Assembly (NCBI RefSeq): GCF_029873635.1
Contig: NC_080419.1
Coordinates: forward strand, 79,530,931 to 79,594,930
Length of the DNA stretch: 64,000 nucleotides
Direction of reading: 5' to 3'
Origin: Malania oleifera
Lineage: Eukaryota > Streptophyta > Magnoliopsida > Santalales > Ximeniaceae
A program made the position numbers and the translations under genes. Every line of letters starts with the position of its first letter. Within the stretch, counting starts at the first letter, position 1. The notes below the pieces were generated by a model. The model did no database searches and was not told the origin of the DNA. It worked only from the letters and a program-made list of their open reading frames with translations. This document shows, piece after piece, positions 61,395 through 64,000 of the stretch.

Positions 61395-62850
61395 GTGGCG
61401 GGTGGCCCTTTTAAAACACAAAAATACTTCATTTTCACTTCCACCAGTCGCCTGACTCTACTCCTTTCCTCTCAAAAAACACCTTCTCCTCCCTCAATCA
61501 ACCTCTTTCCTTCAATGTTTCCTCAAATCCTTGGTCAAAACCCTACACTCTCCATCTTCAAATACACGCTAGGGTTTTCAGTTCTTGTACTCCCAAAATC
61601 ATGCCATGAACGAAGACGACCAGCAACAAGGCTTCCTCCTCCTCCTCCTCCTAACGAATCGACAACAATGAGGTTGAAAAATGGCTTACCACCCCTCAAG
61701 CCAAGACACTCTACCGAAAGCAAATCCAATTGTTAGATCTAATCCTCAGTAAAGTTCTTGATGTTTCATTCTTCAATTCATATTTTCCTGAAATTATATC
61801 ACTCTTCGAAGATATTGGGTGGGAGAAGTTTATCACGTACCAGGCCATGGGACATTATCCTAATTTGGTACAGATTTTTTATGCCAATATGGAGAAACAA
61901 GATGTTGGATTTTCAACTGACCTTTTAGGGCAAACCATACACCTCACTTCATTATCGCATGGGAAAATCCTTTGTATCAAGCCTAGAGACTTTGAATGTA
62001 AACCCATTGAAAAACAGTGGATTATGGAACAGGGGTTTACTCCATAGGATTTCCTACCACTTGTTATGACTAAAGAACCTGTTTACTTTGGAAATCCCCC
62101 ACTTTACAAATAGTTAAACCTCCAAACTTTGATTTTGCATAAACTAATCACTTACAACATCTTACCTCGCACTAGTTCACATGACCATATTTCTTTTCTT
62201 GATTGTGTTGTCATGTGGTGCATTATGAAAGGTAAGAAGTTGGACTGACCAAGCCTAATCATAAAATGGATGATCATGAAGGAAGAAGCTCCTCACATCA
62301 TTCCTCTTTATGCTAGGATGCTGAACTTAGTCTTTGCTCATCATCACATCCTCACACCATCCTTCAATTTTGTTCGAAAGACCCATTATGACATATTTTT
62401 AGTCACCACTCTTAAACTAATGGGTTATAAGAAGTACACTCAAGGGTGGTTTCACAGAGGTCACAGGCAACCAACACTTGAGCCTCCTCCTAAGTCTTTT
62501 GCACAAGCTCCCTTCATTCCACAGGACTCAGATACTCCTTTCTGGTTTCTCCCATTTTATACTCATTACCTTAATTTCAATGAAAGGATGCAAGCTGGTC
62601 TAAATACTCTTCAAGGGAAAGTTAACACTGTAGAAACCCACTATTTTTCCATTACTCAACATTTAGGTAAAATGGAGAAGAACTAGGCCAACTCCTCAAA
62701 AGGTGTAGCACCCATGGACATAAGCTCAACTCCTTCCAATGACGTTGCATCTGATGAAGATTCTGAAGAAAAGGAAGATGATGATAATGCATCTAAAGAA
62801 GATTTTGAAGACACTGCTGATGATGCCTCTACCGATGCAGCTGATGCTTG
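61395..62850 (+). pseudogene. Extra ORF region between pol and the 3' end
   Basis: Three open segments (61395-61736, 61730-62047, 62270-62686) followed by an Asp/Glu-rich tail to about 62850. The middle one has FEDIGWEKFITYQ and YPNLVQIFYANMEK, which resembles the 'putative plant transposon protein' domain found in extra ORFs of plant LTR elements. SIRE-type elements are known for an added ORF here, in some cases called envelope-like; no signal peptide or membrane segment typical of an envelope is seen. Fossil, a few interruptions. Confidence 0.6.
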
Positions 62851-63059
62851 ATCTTAGCTATCTTTTGATCTTTTGTTGTTCTAAGATGTTGTGCTTATCT
62901 TACTTTTTGGTTGTATTGATACTTGGTATTTTTTTTTCTTGGCGTGTATCTCCAAAATTTTGATTATACATGTAATGCTCTGGACGACTATAATATTTTA
63001 TATTAAATGCTCTGATATTGACTATACTTGTTCATTTTCTTTTACTTTTTGATTGATGC

Positions 63060-63073
63060 CAAAAGGGGGAGAA
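63060..63073 (+). other. Polypurine tract of outer element
   Basis: caaaagggggagaa, the same tract that precedes the 3' LTR of the inner element. It marks where the outer element's 3' LTR should begin. Confidence 0.75.
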
Positions 63074-63150
63074 TGATTGTGAGAGAAAAAGAGATATAAG
63101 GAAAAGAGCAAAAGACAAATAAGTTGTAGAAATGAATATTCTTGATATAT

Positions 63151-64000
63151 GTTAGTTTTGGTGCAACCCCAAGAGAGGGGGGGAGGTGAATTGGGTATTT
63201 AAAATTTTTCGCCTAGGTCTACTGGTTTTAACAATAGTATAACACAGCCTAGGGTCAATCTATGAAATTTAGAAATTAAACATACACACGCAAAAAAGTA
63301 AGGTGCTGAAAAGTAAACAATGCATGCGATATGTTATTGGGATTCGGCCAAATTGCCTACGTCCCCACCTTGACTACACCAGCACAAAGATTCCACTAAA
63401 GCTCACTTAATGGGTGGAGAGGCACCTATACAACCAAGTCAATTCAAGGGGTTGACCTCAACCAAGACACCTTAATAGGATGGCGCAACTAACTTTCCTA
63501 ATCAAGTCTAAGCCAATCTAGGACCATTCCACAGGGCTAGTCTCTCTCTTCAGGCCCGCGCCTGGAATACAACCAATGTGTATAAAATTTGTATACGAAA
63601 ATAAGCTTCTAGACAAGTAGATATGTGCACCAATACAGCTCAATCAATATTTCAAGCACGAATGATATATAAATATGCTTAGTGCTCTAATGTGTGCCAA
63701 ACACTCAATCAAGTATAGAATTTTCAGTACAGATCTAAAGTGTATATCCTAGAAAGATTTGAAACATAATATGTGAATAACACGAAATTAGATCAGGGTT
63801 TCAAATATGCTAAGCAAGTTGTATCAAACAAACTCAATAAGATATTTCAATATATAAAGCACAATGGAGAATTTTGAAAAACTATCCTCTTGAAAAGGAT
63901 TTTCACACACCCAAAATATAGGTTTAGGTAACTTGCAATGATAATGCAAGAACCACAACCTTCAAAGTCTTTCCACACAAGATTTATCAAATGAAATCGG
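63151..64000 (-). mobile_element. SIRE-like LTR in opposite orientation, partial
   Basis: Starts TGTTAGTTTTGGTGCAACC on the plus strand. Read on the minus strand it has the conserved features of the SIRE-type LTR 3' half: the terminal 'ttcacctccccc' phrase (about 63170-63195), the 'gccgaatcccaataac' region near 63335 and 'attccaggcgcgggcctgaa' near 63560. No primer site lies on its inner side, so it is either a 3' LTR or a solo LTR. It runs off the window. Fossil. Confidence 0.75.

Larger units (their letters stand above)
45457..63150 (+). mobile_element. SIRE/Maximus-type Ty1/copia element, outer (A)
   Basis: Fossil copy interrupted by a second element (50029-59076). Parts: 5' LTR 45457-47312, primer site ttgatatcagagc at about 47314, gag 47368-49039, protease about 49150-49464, integrase about 49525-50023 and again from 59082 to about 59420, reverse transcriptase about 59760-60480, RNase H about 60490-61258, an extra ORF region 61395-62850, and a purine tract at about 63060-63073. 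Only about 77 bases of a possible 3' LTR follow, and they do not match the start of the 5' LTR. Broken, about ten coding interruptions. It must be older than the element inside it. Confidence 0.85.

Overview
The window is nuclear DNA of a flowering plant, most likely a eudicot. It carries two intron-bearing plant genes, TA/CT/GA microsatellites, a tRNA-derived SINE, MITE-like foldbacks, a CACTA-type subterminal array and a large amount of decayed LTR retrotransposon. Nothing bacterial, organellar or viral in the free sense is seen. The species cannot be named from the sequence alone.

Layout. 1-3052: remnant of a Ty3/gypsy element (+ strand), cut off at a junction with a truncated Ty1/copia element (- strand, about 3053-7394) that keeps one LTR. 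7395-11377: AT-rich intergenic DNA with LTR scraps, a foldback element, a MITE and a 44-bp direct repeat. 11451-13693: an L-gulonolactone oxidase-like gene (+), three coding exons. 13694-20719: gene-free DNA with microsatellites, MITE-like copies and small inverted repeats. 20720-27903: an EMBRYONIC FLOWER 1 (EMF1)-like Polycomb gene (-), six coding exons that join in frame to about 1,329 aa, with a CT-rich leader and a GA/G tract upstream. 28431-32444: gene-free, with a SINE flanked by an 8-bp target duplication. 32445-33671: CACTA-like subterminal repeats and a 38-bp minisatellite. 33672-45188: a Ty3/gypsy chromovirus with both LTRs and a TGTCA target duplication; its 3' LTR holds a 2.1-kb solo LTR of another family (GTTGC duplication). 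45457 to about 63150: a SIRE/Maximus-type Ty1/copia element with an extra ORF region near its 3' end, split by a second SIRE-type element (50029-59076, AACTC duplication). 63151-64000: start of another SIRE-like LTR in the opposite orientation.

The two host genes are independent: one is a secreted or secretory-pathway FAD oxidoreductase of the ascorbate family, the other a chromatin repressor. All LTR elements are fossils with many coding breaks, and the LTR pairs differ by roughly a tenth of their positions by eye, so none is recent.

The most unusual pattern is regulatory. Four LTR types from both superfamilies carry a cluster of short palindrome-centred motifs (core GTCGAC in three, GGCGCC in the fourth) just upstream of a TATA box. 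The GGCGCC-type cluster of the outer SIRE element occurs again inside that element, just before its extra ORF region.
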